Assembly: GCA_028564675.1 (NCBI GenBank)
Contig: JAOVVO010000313.1
Coordinates: forward strand, 24,843-88,842
From: Onchocerca lupi
Taxonomy: Eukaryota > Nematoda > Chromadorea > Rhabditida > Onchocercidae
Length of the DNA: 64,000 nt
Reading direction: 5' to 3'
The position numbers and the translations under genes are program-made. Below the pieces are notes generated by a model. That model did not search any database and had not been told where the DNA came from. It was given only the letters and a program-made list of their open reading frames with translations. This document shows, one piece after another, positions 1 through 15,546 of the stretch (position 1 is its first letter; each line of letters opens with the position of its first letter).

Positions 1-636
1 AATTTGAATATGTGGCATTATTTGCATTACCTCAATTTTATTATTACACTTTTTTTGGCTAGAATTTTGTTTATCAAAAGGATTGAATTTTACAGCGATT
101 TAGGTTGCTTCAATGGAACGGATTATGATGATATCATGGATGAATCGTTACATATCAAGAAATATGCAATTTGGACTGAAGATAATTATGATATGCGCTG
201 TGGAGATGCTGGAATACACATTTACAGGTAATTCAATAAATGCTTACGAATTGCAATCTAATTTTTGAGGATAAATATGGACGAGATAAATGGAATTTTC
301 AAATTTCTAAATTTGTGAGATATGTTTTTAGTATAAAATCTTTTTTTTGAGATCCTAAAATTTGTTTGGGAAGAAGAAATTAATCGAACCAGATTCCAAA
401 ATTATTTTTCTCCAAATCATTGCTGCACTGAGTTCCTATTTTAATTTAATTATCTTGATAATACAAAATGCTGAAAGATATAATCGAAAATATTATTAGG
501 AAGGTATTTTTAAGAATTTCGACTGCAATTTACAAATGCTTGGTTTTTCAGGTGTCATTTAGGTAACAATAAGAAAATACACGCAGGAACAGCTTGGATC
601 GATGCAACTGGTGCGATACATGTTTGTGGAGAATGA
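1..636 (+). CDS. 3' end of a cysteine-containing protein, possibly a MIG-18-like fibronectin type I module (partial)
   Basis: Two exons join cleanly: one ending at 227 before a GT donor (phase 2) and one at 552-636 after TTTTTCAG, closing with TGA at 634-636. The left exon could begin at 96, after TTTTACAG, with a consistent phase, so the true start is probably outside the window. Reading from the ATG at 4 would instead give a hydrophobic leader, which could be a signal anchor or just intron sequence. The protein part has the spacing C-x-NG-x-x-Y, then YDMRC, then IYRC, then a segment with IHAG, DATG and a final VCGE. This resembles the small cysteine-paired Fn1-like module of nematode extracellular proteins such as MIG-6/MIG-18, but the similarity is judged by eye and weak. 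A secreted or extracellular role is inference. Confidence 0.45.
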
Positions 637-3467
<2,831 letters not shown>

Positions 3468-3485
3468 GTCATCTGTCAAGACTTG

Positions 3486-6400
3486 ATGTTTCCGGGTGCT
3501 CCCGCAAGTGAAAATAGGAAGGAAGCCACTTTGCCTGAACCAGCCAAAAAACGGCCCAGGATTCAGGAGGTAAGCTTGTCACATTACAAATTGACTTTAA
3601 GAATATAAGGAATCATTTTTTGATTGTTACCACATCTTATATTTGAATAATTTTTTAACGTAATGTTTTATTTTGTATTAAATAATAGATATCGAACTTT
3701 TGCATCCGAATATTAAATTTTTCTGAAATTTCTTGGTGGTTTTTCTTTTATAATTATTATTTTTTACAAGACAGTGGAAGTTTTTCTCCCCAAATTTAGA
3801 GTCGATCTTCCGTGTCATTGCGTGCATTGTTGGATGTATGCAGACTATAAGCTGACCAATACAAATTGGAAAAACATTGCTACTGTAAGTCATCTTGATG
3901 CCTGAACTGATGGTTGAAACCAAAGAAATAGGAATGCGAAGATGTTATATTAAACGATTTATATGAATCAGGCCCTCTAAAATCAGAAGATTGCATGTAA
4001 CATATCTCTAATATAATATGATGGAAGATGCATTGTGCAAGTTTATGTTTGCTCACAAATAAGCATAAGACGAAAGCACATTGCCTTTGGTTTCAACCAT
4101 CTCTTTCCTCAATAAGATATAGCAACTTCGCATTTCTCATGTCTTTAAGGCATGATAAAAACTATTTTGCAACCTTTTCCCGATACATCCTTGAAAAAAA
4201 TCCGAAAATTTTGTCCATATTCAGCCATCAGGTTGGGCTAGACGACTTCGTATGACTTGTCCTTGTCCTCAGTATCATATTTTCTTTTTTTCCAGTCAGT
4301 GCAATGATTCAGTCGATATATATATACTCCTTTCTCACGATTTTATGTTATTCAGTAAAATATTCCATTTTCTTTTCTCCCCTTTTTTTTTCTTCTATCG
4401 ATTTCGCTAGTTCACTGGACAAAACGGATCAATATTGTTTTGAATTCATCTCGCTGAACATGAGTTTGCATTTGCTTTAGAACTAAATCATATCTGATGC
4501 AGTGAGAATAAGAGAGCTGATTGTTATGTTCGTGCAAAAGTGCACAAGAATGTGTACTTTGCCATTCTGCAATAATTATTAGCATGTGGAAATTGTAAAA
4601 AAGACACAGATTAGTCGATTTTTTTCCCTTCTTAAAAATAGTATGATTCGGATAATACTGGTTTTACTGGTTTTATATTAATGTAGCATGAAGCGCCCCA
4701 AAAAGTGTAATCATGCTGAGAAGGAGTTCAGTATTTAATAATTGATGAATCTAGTATCAATAGGTAATGTTCGGAAATCAATCTTTCTTATCAAATATGA
4801 ATACATCAGAATATAAAAAACTTTAGTTTTGGATAAGAAATGCTAATTGAAATAGAGATTACTGTATGCAAAAATTAATAAAGCAAACTGGATAGAAAAG
4901 TGTTTTTCAAGTTCACGACGAGTAAAAGAGATTCTAAAAAGTTAATGATTAGTCGAAGGATAGGTTTCTAAAGAGATAAAAAATTAGTTGAATTAATTCA
5001 AATATCGGTAATTCTTACCTTCCCATACTATAAACATTTGTCGTTCACTACAGTATATTTCCTAATATGCCATAATTATGTTCTATATTGCTGAATGTCG
5101 ACTTCGAAACAGTGTTTACAAGCCAATAATGATTTTTTTTTTTTTTTTTTTTTTTGTTCCGGTGTTCTGCATTGCTTTATTTTTGTCTCCATTAAACTGT
5201 ATATTTTGATCCTTTGACATGCTCATTGTCTTGAAAGTTTAACTTATAGTTTCCTAAATATGTCGAACCACTTAGTTCTATTAAGATTCTGTATTCGAAA
5301 TGAAGTGTTTCGAAATCATGCTTTATGAAATATCTAATGTTCTGACGTTGCAGTTGCAGTACCAGTTTTGACTTTTTTTTTCGCATGAGTCATGTCAGTT
5401 ATAGATGCTGTTGTAGAATGAATTTCAGTTCAAATGAATAAGCGCTGATTTAAAAGAAACCTTAATTTAAAATTACTGTATTAAGATTCTGTTACAAAAA
5501 ATTAAAAATACATTTACATGTTTCATGCTTCTATAATTATATCTAGTCCTTAATAATTTCTTCCTTAATTGATGCCAACAATTACAACGATTGATTTATT
5601 TTAGAACATTTAAATTAATGTTTTTATAAATCTAGAAAGAAAATGGAATTTATGGATCTAACAAAACTTTCACAAATTAGTTATTGGGAGAAGGGCGTTC
5701 CCCATTATTATCATTACCATCAGCGAACAATCATCGAATGTTCCGTGCACTGAACTGATGGCGTGCCTTTCTGTCCTGCGCACTATCAAAAAATTGATTG
5801 CCAACATGCCGTGCACGACTACTAAAATATTTGCCCAAAATAAAGTGATGCAGTTTGCAATTATATTTTTTTTATGATAAAATAATAAGATGACTTCTGT
5901 CTTTTTTCTATTTTTTTAAATTCTGCTTTTTATTACTATCATTGAAAAGAGAATTTGCATTTGATTATGAGAGTCATATATCGCGTAAATTACTGATTGA
6001 AGGTTTTTTTTTTTCACCATGTAATTGTTTCGTGTAAGATTCAGTCTGTAATCTTTGTTCAATTCCAATAGTTTTTTTTTCCTTTTCTTTTTTTTTTTTT
6101 TTTTTTTTTAGGAGTTACCCAGAAAAATGCAAATATGAACTTAGTAATTGAACAGATCTTTTATTGTACTATCTGACGATATACGTGTGATAAAGTTTAT
6201 TCGTTTTGAAAATAAACACTTTTTTTTTAGAATATTACATAGACTACATGTACATTAGTTTCATGACTTTTTGTTAATGCATAATATACACCATCTGTAC
6301 AAAAAAATATGAGTCACATCATTCGCATTTCACTTTCAAAAATGTCTCAAATTTTTGAAAATATGTTGGAGGTAAATGAACAAAAAACTCATATAACTTG

Positions 6401-9400
6401 CGGTTTTTTGGATTTCACACGCTAAAGCTTCTCTCTTTCTGATTATTTTTGTAACCTGTGACGGGGTAAATTTATGGTTTGGAAAATTAATTAGAGAACG
6501 ATTCGTAAACTTTATTCCAGAAAAGTGTTAAATGAAATTTTTATTTTTCTTTTTTATCTAAATCCTTTTTAGTAACTTGATATCATTTTCGCCAGTTGTC
6601 ATTGTTTGAATTAATTTCTAATTCTTTTGAAATTGAATTCTTCTAGTTTTGAATTTTATATATATATATATCACCATCAACTTTCCATTTTTTGCACACT
6701 TTCACTTTTTGTTTTTTGCAAACAAGATACTTGTAAGAACCGAATTATTTAGTGCCAAATCGATTCAGCGATTGAATCCGCAAAAATGGTTGTCAACAGT
6801 GAAAATGGTATGACAGATAATAGTGATGCTGTCTTGGATAAAAATCTTTACTCGCGACAAATGTAAGTTGCATTATTTGTACAGAGATTGTAACGAAATG
6901 TAAATTTTTTGATTGTTAAATAAGTTGAACTCTTAAGTTATGTGTCGCACTAATTTTTAACTTTGCTGGATCTTATCACTATATGATGTAACAATGAAGT
7001 GATAAAACAGATGGGATTAAATTATTTGTTTTTCCAACTGAATGCAGCTATTTCTGTAATCACTATGTGTGTGTTTTTCTTGTTCTGCGATATTTCATGA
7101 TTATGTATACTTAGATTCTTATGAATTCTAGAAACTCTATTTTTAGTTATGCTCTGGGTGAATCGGCAATGATGCACTTGAGAAAAGCATCTGTGTTGAT
7201 ATCAGGGATTGGTTCAGTTGGTGTAGAAATCGCTAAAAATTTGATTCTTGGTGGTATCCGTCAAGTGACAATTCATGACATACGTGATGCGAAATGGCTG
7301 GATCTGAGTGCACAGGTTGGTTTCAAACGGTTTGAAGTGAATTGCTTTATATATATATATATATAAAGTAATTTATACTTTATATACATAGATATGAAGT
7401 ATGCTATAATTACCTAATAATCATATTGTGTTGTCTAGGAACAGAAATTGAATTAATAGGAAACAGTTTAGCTAGAAATTGTTGATTTGTTTAAAAATTG
7501 AGAAAATTAGAAAAAGAGATGATTGATTTAAGAATGAGTTTCGTTAGATAAATTTTGAAATTATTATCATATGATTCTATAGAAATGGTTTTTATTGTTT
7601 TAGTTTTACCTAAAAGAATCGGATATTGGACGAAATCGAGCGGAAGCAAGTTTCGAACGTTTAGCCGAACTGAATGACAGTGTCACTTGTCATCTATCCA
7701 TGGAACCACTCACTGAAGATTTCGTAAAAAAATTTGACGTACGTTATGTTTCTCTTTTCATTTTCCGATCAGTGAGATGCATCGGTTTGAACGGTATCTT
7801 TTTAATTTGAGCTACAGATTTTTGGAAATCTGTTCAGTTTATTTTTGAGTCAATAAAATGGAACTTCTTATTTCCAGCTGTTTTTTTTATTTCACTATTT
7901 CTTTAGTTTTCATTTGTTTACTTCATGTTTGGTTTTAGTTGACAGTGCTCACTGATGCACCGCTTTCCATGCAGCTGATGGTGAACGACTGGACTCGTAA
8001 GCACAATCGTCGTTTTATAACTGCCGACGCTCGAGGATTATTCGGTTTTATATTCGTCGATGTGGGTGCACAGTTTGAAGTAAATGATCCAAATGGAGAA
8101 CGATGTAAAGAAGTAAGTTCGGCGTTCATTTTGGTTCTTCTGGAGAACTTTTTGAATGTATTTTAATAAGTTTATTTGTTTTAGTTACTGATTGAGCACG
8201 TAGATGCCGAAACAGGGGATGTAACAACGTTGGATAATGTTATGCATGGTCTTGAGGATGGCGATTATGTCACGTTTTCGGAAGTCAAAGGGATGACTGA
8301 GTTGAATGGTATTAAACCACTTGAAATCACAGTTAAAAGTTAGTTTTTATATCTCTATTCTAAGATCGTGTTGAAATTATGTACACTGAACTACCTATAT
8401 TTTCCTAGTCTTAGATTATTTCTGTTCTCAAAATTTTACATAACAGCGAGAAATTAAGCTAACAGCGAATTTATATAAATTTATCTTTCCTCGCGTAAAA
8501 CCGAAATCGTTTTAATTCACCAAAATTATATCAATTTTTGTAAATAACATCATTGCTTAAATAAATGATACTTTAGAGCCAGATGTATTCAATATTGGAA
8601 AAGTTGCTGCTAAATTCTCACCTTATGTGGAGGGTGGACGTTTTACACAAGTTAAAGTGCCTTCTACAGTTTCGCATAAATCATTGAAGGAATCATTGAT
8701 TGAACCCTCTATAGTAATGTGGGATTTCGCGAAATTCGAAAATCCTCCCCAGCTTCATGCTTTATGGCAAGCATTGTACGCTTTTGAAACTAAGGTATTG
8801 TTAGTTTCGGCTTTTTTTTTCTTTTTTTTCTTCGTTTTTTCTGACATTACTAAATAGAGCTGTTTTATTGCACCAGTGATTAGCAGAACCGATGGTAATC
8901 AAAGATTTGTTTAAAATGAAATATTCTCATTAGAAGTATTTGAGTATGCACTTTCTTTTTTAGTTTCTATTTTAAAATAAATTTAAGAGAGACACGAATA
9001 TTTTTCTAAATGAGCTTTGTAAGTAAAATTTAGCACGGACGAAGTCCTATGCCACGAAACAAGGAGGATGTTGATCTTCTCAAAACTGAACTTCCACCTA
9101 GTGTCAAGCCAAATGAAAAGTTGCTGAGGATTTTTAGCTACCAGGTTGTTTCGAAGTTATTTTTGCGAAAATAATAAACTTTCTCTAGTTATTTAACCAA
9201 ATCGATGTTCCAATCTTTGAAAATGTTTTGCGAAAAAATTTTAGATTCATAAAAAAATTTCTAGATTCTCTATGTAAATTTATAAAACACTGAATTTGTA
9301 AATAGTATGCTTCAATGTTCTTATTTTGCTGTACTAATGTATGGAGGAAAGATTCTTTCCTAAGCTGACGAATCGTATGATACCTGCGAAAAGAAATAGA

Positions 9401-12400
9401 AATGACCGATTTTTAGGCTTGTGGTAATCTTGCACCTATTGCATCAATTGTTGGTGGCATTGCTGCACAGGAGGCTATGAAAGTTATTACGCACCATATG
9501 ACCCCTTTGAAACAGTTTCTTTATATTGATTGCGTGGAAGCATTACCAGGCGATTGGTCACCTTTCGATAATGATAAGCTAACGGCTAATGATTGCAAAA
9601 TGGTATCTTTCAACTTTACGTAAACATGGCGGATTCGATAAACATCTTGAGCTTTTTAGTTTGAGATTTATAAAAAGTTAGGTTTTGGAATTAAAATCAA
9701 ATGGACGTGAAGTTTCCATAATTTCTATGAGCCACTAATCAGAATAAATTATGACGATAGGGATGGTTTGATTAAAGAATATCATCTTTAGAATATTAGG
9801 AATGTCAGCATCTATCGGAAGTACATTTCTTATGATATTTGTATTTAAAATTAGAAACAGTAACATTCCTTAGATATCTATCATTTCTCGATATCGCTGT
9901 ATTTGCAGAAAAACTGTCAATATGATGGTCAGCTTGTTGTCTTTGGACAAGCTTATCAAGAAGCGCTTCTAAAACAAAAATATTTTATTGTTGGCGCAGG
10001 TACAGATTATTGTTAAGTTTTTTTTATTGGAGCTGGGTCCTCTTTAATATTTTGCTTACTGTTAAATTTCAAACAATCCTTTTTTCTCTCCCCAGGTGCA
10101 ATTGGATGTGAATTATTAAAGAATTTGGCTATGATGGGTGTTGCATGTGGACCTGATGGCAAACTAAAAATAACAGATATGGATCAGATTGAAATCAGTA
10201 ATCTTAATCGGCAATTTTTGTTCAGACGAAGTGATGTTGGCGTAAGTTTTCTTGAGTGTGAAGCACTTATCCAGATTCAATACTTGTATTAAATTTCAGT
10301 GTCAAATTTGAGATTGGAAAATATCTGTTTAGTTTCTCTTCCAGTAAGAACAGAATCTTTTTTAGAATAAAAAGTCTGAAGTGGCTGCTAAAGCAGTAAA
10401 AGTTTTCAATCCTAACATTAAAATTGATGCTCTTTCGGAACGTGTTGGCGTCGATACGGAAAACATTTTCACTGATGAATTTTTCAACGATCTCAATGGT
10501 GTACTAAATGCACTCGACAATGTTGATGCACGTTTGTTATACTTTACTTCTATATAGGATTATTTCATAATGTAACATTATGGCTACGGTATGGTGCAGG
10601 AGCATTCTAAGATTGCTGTATTTAATTGGTTCCGTTTGTCATGTGTAGCTTTTTCTGAACTTTTTCTCTTTAATGTATAGATCACTTTGTCTGTCGTTTT
10701 GTTGTATTCACCTTAAATTCTTCCTGCTTTTGAAATTTTTCTCTTTGATTCTAGGACGATATATGGATCGTCGCTGTATTTACTATCGTTTGCCGTTGCT
10801 TGATTCCGGAACAATGGGTACGAAGGGTAATACTCAAGTGGTTTATCCCCATCTTACTGAATCTTATGGGTAATATCTTTACGGAATCACTTTTTTAAAT
10901 TAATTTTACTAATTTTTTTCACTTTTTTATTTCAATTTTCACTGATTTTCATCTTTCGCTTTAAGAATCATATCAAAATGCGAAAAAAAACATAATTGAC
11001 TTTCTTTAACCAGAACATTGAAATATGTTTGAAACAGTGTTGATCACAAAATATTTTATATAAAATATTAGTTATATTTCGATCGCTTTTTCTGCTATCT
11101 ACATTTGCAATTTATTTCATTTTTTAGTTCTTCGGTTGATCCACCAGAAAAAGATATTCCAATTTGTACACTAAAGAATTTTCCCAATGAAATTCAGCAT
11201 ACAATACAGTGGGCACGAGATTTATTTGAAGGTCTATTCACGACTCCAGCTGAAACAGCAAATCAGTTCATATCTGATGAACGCGGCTTCCTGCAGCGGG
11301 TTGATCAAATGAACACAGCTCAGCGAGTTAGCCATAATTCATTTATTTTATATGATAGCGAAGTAGGTCTTTGATGTTTTAATGAGATTACCATCCATAA
11401 TTTGTAAGAAGTTTTCCAATTTGGTTTATAAATCTCTTTCATGTTGCGTAAAGTATTAATTTCAGCTGCACATATTGTCCAAAGTAGAAGAAGCTCTGAT
11501 CAGCGAAAGACCACATAATGCAGAAGAATGCATAAAGTGGGCCCGGATGAATTTTCAGGTTTTCAGATTTTTTGATCTTAAATTACTTGATGCTTGAAAA
11601 TTGATACCATTCTTAAGCCTAGTTATGAATGTTTTTTTGTAGGAGTACTTCCACAATATGATTGCGCAGTTATTGCATATGTTTCCACCTAATCAAGTGA
11701 CCGAACAAGGAGTTAAATTTTGGTCAGGTAGTAAACGTTGTCCACATGTTCTAGATTTCAATCCGGATAAGGTACTGATTCATTATATCATTTCATATAT
11801 TTGAGTAGTTGAATGAACTAAAGTTTACTGATGCGGTTGTCTATTATGAAAATCACATAATATTTTGTTATCGTTCCATGCTCTTAAATGGAACACTATT
11901 TTAGCTTTTTCAAAGGTTCAAATCGCCTTGTAATTCATTCCATGTTTTAGCCAGAACACTTCAATTTTGTTTGGGCTGCTTCGATTCTTCGGGCACAACA
12001 ATATGGTATCGCACCAATAATTGACAGAAAAAAGTTCTTGACTGTCTTGAAAGAAGTAAGTTCGAAGTTGATGTAAAGAGTTGAGAATTCTTTTCACTGT
12101 TTTGTTCAAAATTTTCATCGAGATATATTTTTCAGATTCATCCGCCACCTTTCATGCCGAAGTCGGATATAAAGATAGCTGTTACGGAAGCTGAAGCAAA
12201 GCAAGAAGAAAAGGCAGTAGCTGATGGTAAGTATGGTTTTCCCTGCAACGAATAAATAAGAAGTTTCAAGAAAACGATTCCTCATTCTTCAGCATTGCTT
12301 TTTTTGTAGTACTTTTTATCTTTTGGTTGTCTGTAATAAATTTCTTGTATTTTAGATGACGTCGATGAGAAACTACAATCGGTTATGATGAATCTGGCTA

Positions 12401-13813
12401 AATTGAACAAAAAAATGACGAAACCATTGATTTCGATCGACTTTGAAAAGGATGATGACACTAATCATCACATGGAATTTATTACTGCTGCTTCAAATTT
12501 ACGCGCTGATAATTATCAAATCGCACCGGCAGATGTAATGAAAGTAAGGATTGAAAAAATTGTGAAATTTTGGACGCGAACTGTTTTCCATTTATCTTAC
12601 TTTTATTTCTTTTTAACGCAACCTATGTTTTCTTTTATGGTGTAAGGTCCAGGAATTTTTGAAAAAGAAAAAAATTTTCGAAATTTAAGTAGAAATTTCA
12701 CTTGACTAGGAAATGAATTTTAAGTTAATTTCATATTAATTCAGACGAAGCAGATTGCCGGTCGGATCATCCCAGCTATAGCGACGACAACAGCCGCTGT
12801 AGCTGGATTAGCTTGCATTGAACTGTACAAAATGATTGGTAGTGGAAATATATTACCGAATGTTCCGTTGGAAGTTTTCAAGAACGGTTTTTTGAATTTA
12901 GCTTTACCATTTTTTGGGTTTTCGGAGCCAATCGCAGCGCCAAAGAAGAAGGTTGGATTCAAGACTTTGTATTTGTTTTTTTTTTTTTTTTTCACTTGTT
13001 TCAGTCATGAAGTTTGTTTTTTCCGCCGATTCTTGAATTGCCTTATATTTTTCTGTGTTTCAGTGTGCAGATGGATATTTCACGCTTTGGGATCGATTCG
13101 AAATACAGGGACCGAAGAAAATGAAGGAATTAATTCAATGGATCAAGGTAAGTCGCTTATTTCATGTATTTTAAATTGTAATAGTCACTTATACCTCACT
13201 AAAGAAAACCAAAGAAAGTCCAAGTTTGAGGACAAGACATTTGAAAGTTTTCCGTCTTTTTTTTAAAAGTATTTCAAGTAATTTTTAATCGACTTTTTTG
13301 TTTTAACACCTCGCAGAATAGGGTAAATTATCTATGCAAAAAAGGCTATTTGCTGTGTTTCTATTCGGAATTTACAGGAAGAAACAGGACTGGATGTGAC
13401 GATGATGTCATGTGGTGTGTCGCTCATTTATAGCTTTTTCTTAAGCAGTGATAAAAGAATGGAACGCTTGGAACAGGAGTGAATTTCTTTTACACTTTTT
13501 TAAAGAAATTATTATTGTAATTAACATAGAAATTTATTTTATGAATTGGAAACAAGATTTCTATTTTAATCATGAACTTGTTAATAAGATTATTTACGTT
13601 CGCTGTTTTATTTTTATTGTATTCGGGGTAAATAACGAAATGAGAATAAACAGTTCCTTTTATTTTTTAATTTTCAGCATGAAAGAAATTGTGGAAGAAG
13701 TGACGAGGAAGAAGATTCCAAACCACGTGCAATCAATTGTTCTTGAAGTAATAGCCAATAATAAGGATGATGAGGATGTAGAAATCCCCTATATTAAATT
13801 CAATCTCAGATGA
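3486..13813 (+). CDS. uba-1: Ubiquitin-activating enzyme E1 (UBA1)
   Basis: UBA1 activates ubiquitin with ATP and passes it as a thioester to E2 enzymes. 23 exons: 3486-3569, 6753-6862, 7147-7315, 7604-7738, 7939-8112, 8185-8338, 8577-8794, 9034-9144, 9417-9602, 9909-9999, 10096-10241, 10366-10531, 10755-10869, 11128-11362, 11466-11558, 11643-11771, 11951-12055, 12136-12226, 12356-12543, 12745-12951, 13064-13147, 13378-13478, 13678-13813. All phases agree and give about 1,075 aa, close to the human 1,058. Visible parts are the inactive adenylation half ([20 protein letters not shown]), the active ATP site ([17 protein letters not shown]), the [17 protein letters not shown] segment, the catalytic Cys in [16 protein letters not shown] at about residue 633 (human Cys632), and the C-terminal ubiquitin-fold domain ending IPYIKFNLR. 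The first exon carries a basic patch, KKRPR. The ATG at 3486 lies 18 nt after a TATTTCAG acceptor. The first intron (3.2 kb) is far longer than the others, and a second ATG at 6786 could start a shorter form. Confidence 0.95.
6786..6788 (+). other. uba-1: Candidate alternative start codon of UBA1 (short isoform)
   Basis: This ATG is in frame with exon 2 and lies 17 nt after a GATTCAG that ends at 6768. The long form instead needs the TATTTAG acceptor ending at 6752 to stay in frame with exon 1; the acceptor's own TAG (6750-6752) is an in-frame stop. Use of the 6768 acceptor, for example by trans-splicing, would give a protein starting [14 protein letters not shown] without the basic N-terminus. 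Human UBA1 makes nuclear and cytoplasmic forms from two ATGs; that the same happens here is inference. Confidence 0.5.
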
Positions 13814-15546
13814 AAATATGAAATTTTTAGTACTTGCTATCACCGAATTGTAAGAAATAGTCGTATATTAAATTTATCTTTCGAGTTGATTTGGCTTGAG
13901 GTTTAGCCGAAACAGTTTTGACGGGTTTCAAAATAGCGTGTTATTTCTTCATTCAACTTGATGTTACGAATTGCTTGCAGTCTTTGATTTGAATTGATAT
14001 ATTTGTCATCATAATATGTCTTTGCATGAGCTCGTTTTGAATGCAATGGTATTAAGAATTCTTTTAATGGATAAACAAAAAAATGAAGATTCTTTAAGAA
14101 CTTGCTTAGACTATCAGTTATTTTTAGAATGCTTTAAGAAGTTTGATGAAAATGTGCTGGTTTTACTTTTTTTGCAAATTACTTGGAAACTAATTGGTCA
14201 TCATGTCATTCATAAGATTTACAATTTTCATCTATAATATTTTATGTGATTTTATATAAGGATTTCAATTTTTTCGGTATTTTCATAAATTTTGTTCCAT
14301 TTTTGTCAAGTGATAGTTCTTAAGTTGAATTTCTTTTATGATTTTTTCTTGAAAGGACATTTATAAGTCTTTGCTTTGCTGAAATGAATGTTGATTGATA
14401 ATTTTTTTCTTTTTTTTATTATAATTCAAATCAAGCTGATAGTTTTTCGTCGCTTTTTTATGAAGTAGATAAGATGATTTCTTGCTTTGTTCAGTTATCT
14501 GACTGCTTTTTGTGTTTTACAGTTGTTTCATTATCCATTCCCATTTTCAAACAAACAAATAAACAGTTTGGAAAGTCACATTAAAATTTAAACCACGTAT
14601 CGTATATTTTTTATATCTAATGCTATTGCATATTCTTTTTTCTTCTCAAAATGGTATATTAAATTCCACTTCACTTTTCTAGAATGCTTATTCGTCTTTT
14701 AAATACCTTTTTGTGCATTTTATTGTATTTTCATGGAAATTTTCAGCAAAATCAACATCGATTTACATTAATCGAAACAGAGATGTATGTCATTTCAATT
14801 GCAGAATTGTAATCTGTGGAAATCGTTGCTTTTTATAATAAGGAGTAAAAGTTTTGCATCGAATATTATGTGTCAGTGAATGTTCCTTTTCTTTTTTTCC
14901 ATTTCGATAAGCTGCAAACAATAAACTTTTGAATATAATTTATTGTGTGTCTTCAATTGCAAATTTGCATTGCATTGCATGGAAGATATGCAAAAGTGAA
15001 ACGGTAAAACGGGAATTCTCGATCAATGCTAGTGACAGAAGCAGTGAATTCTATAGATTTCTCGCCCAGTTTTTTCTAGTTGACACATTACAAGTCACCG
15101 AATGTCATTTTGATGGTGGTAAATTGTGGATGACAGAGGCCAGTCATATTGAAATAATTTGCAGCTCTGATTTTGCTATCATCAGTCTAGACGGATTACC
15201 ACTTCTCATGTGTGGTCTGGTCTGCACTTGTCACATATCTCGTTGCCCTGCATTTATTTACTCACCCATTGCTTTATACTTTGGTCTTCGAGCATCTGTT
15301 CAGGACCAGAGTATTCAGCAATCATTTTCATCATTCTCTTTCTCATTCACAAAAAAAATTTGAGATAATTTATTGAATTTGGTCTCAGTTCCGCCCTATT
15401 CTCACTCCGTTGAGAGTATTATAAATGACAGCGATGTGGATGCATTTATTCACACTTCATCAATAATCCATCAATTCCCTTATCACACATCATTGTACAT
15501 TGTTGTCGCTTATATCAAATTTTTGCGACGCTTCGTTATCAGTAAA
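13814..15546. other. Intergenic region between UBA1 and the M17 peptidase gene
   Basis: This contains the UBA1 3' untranslated region and the start region of the next gene. The open frames at 14016-14237 and 14929-15363 have no recognisable domain, composition or splice partners. I see no RNA gene or mobile element. Confidence 0.5.

Noticed and set aside
12832..13266. 144-residue open frame on the plus strand
   Set aside because: It is the UBA1 exon 12745-12951 read through its donor into intron and then into the next exon out of frame.
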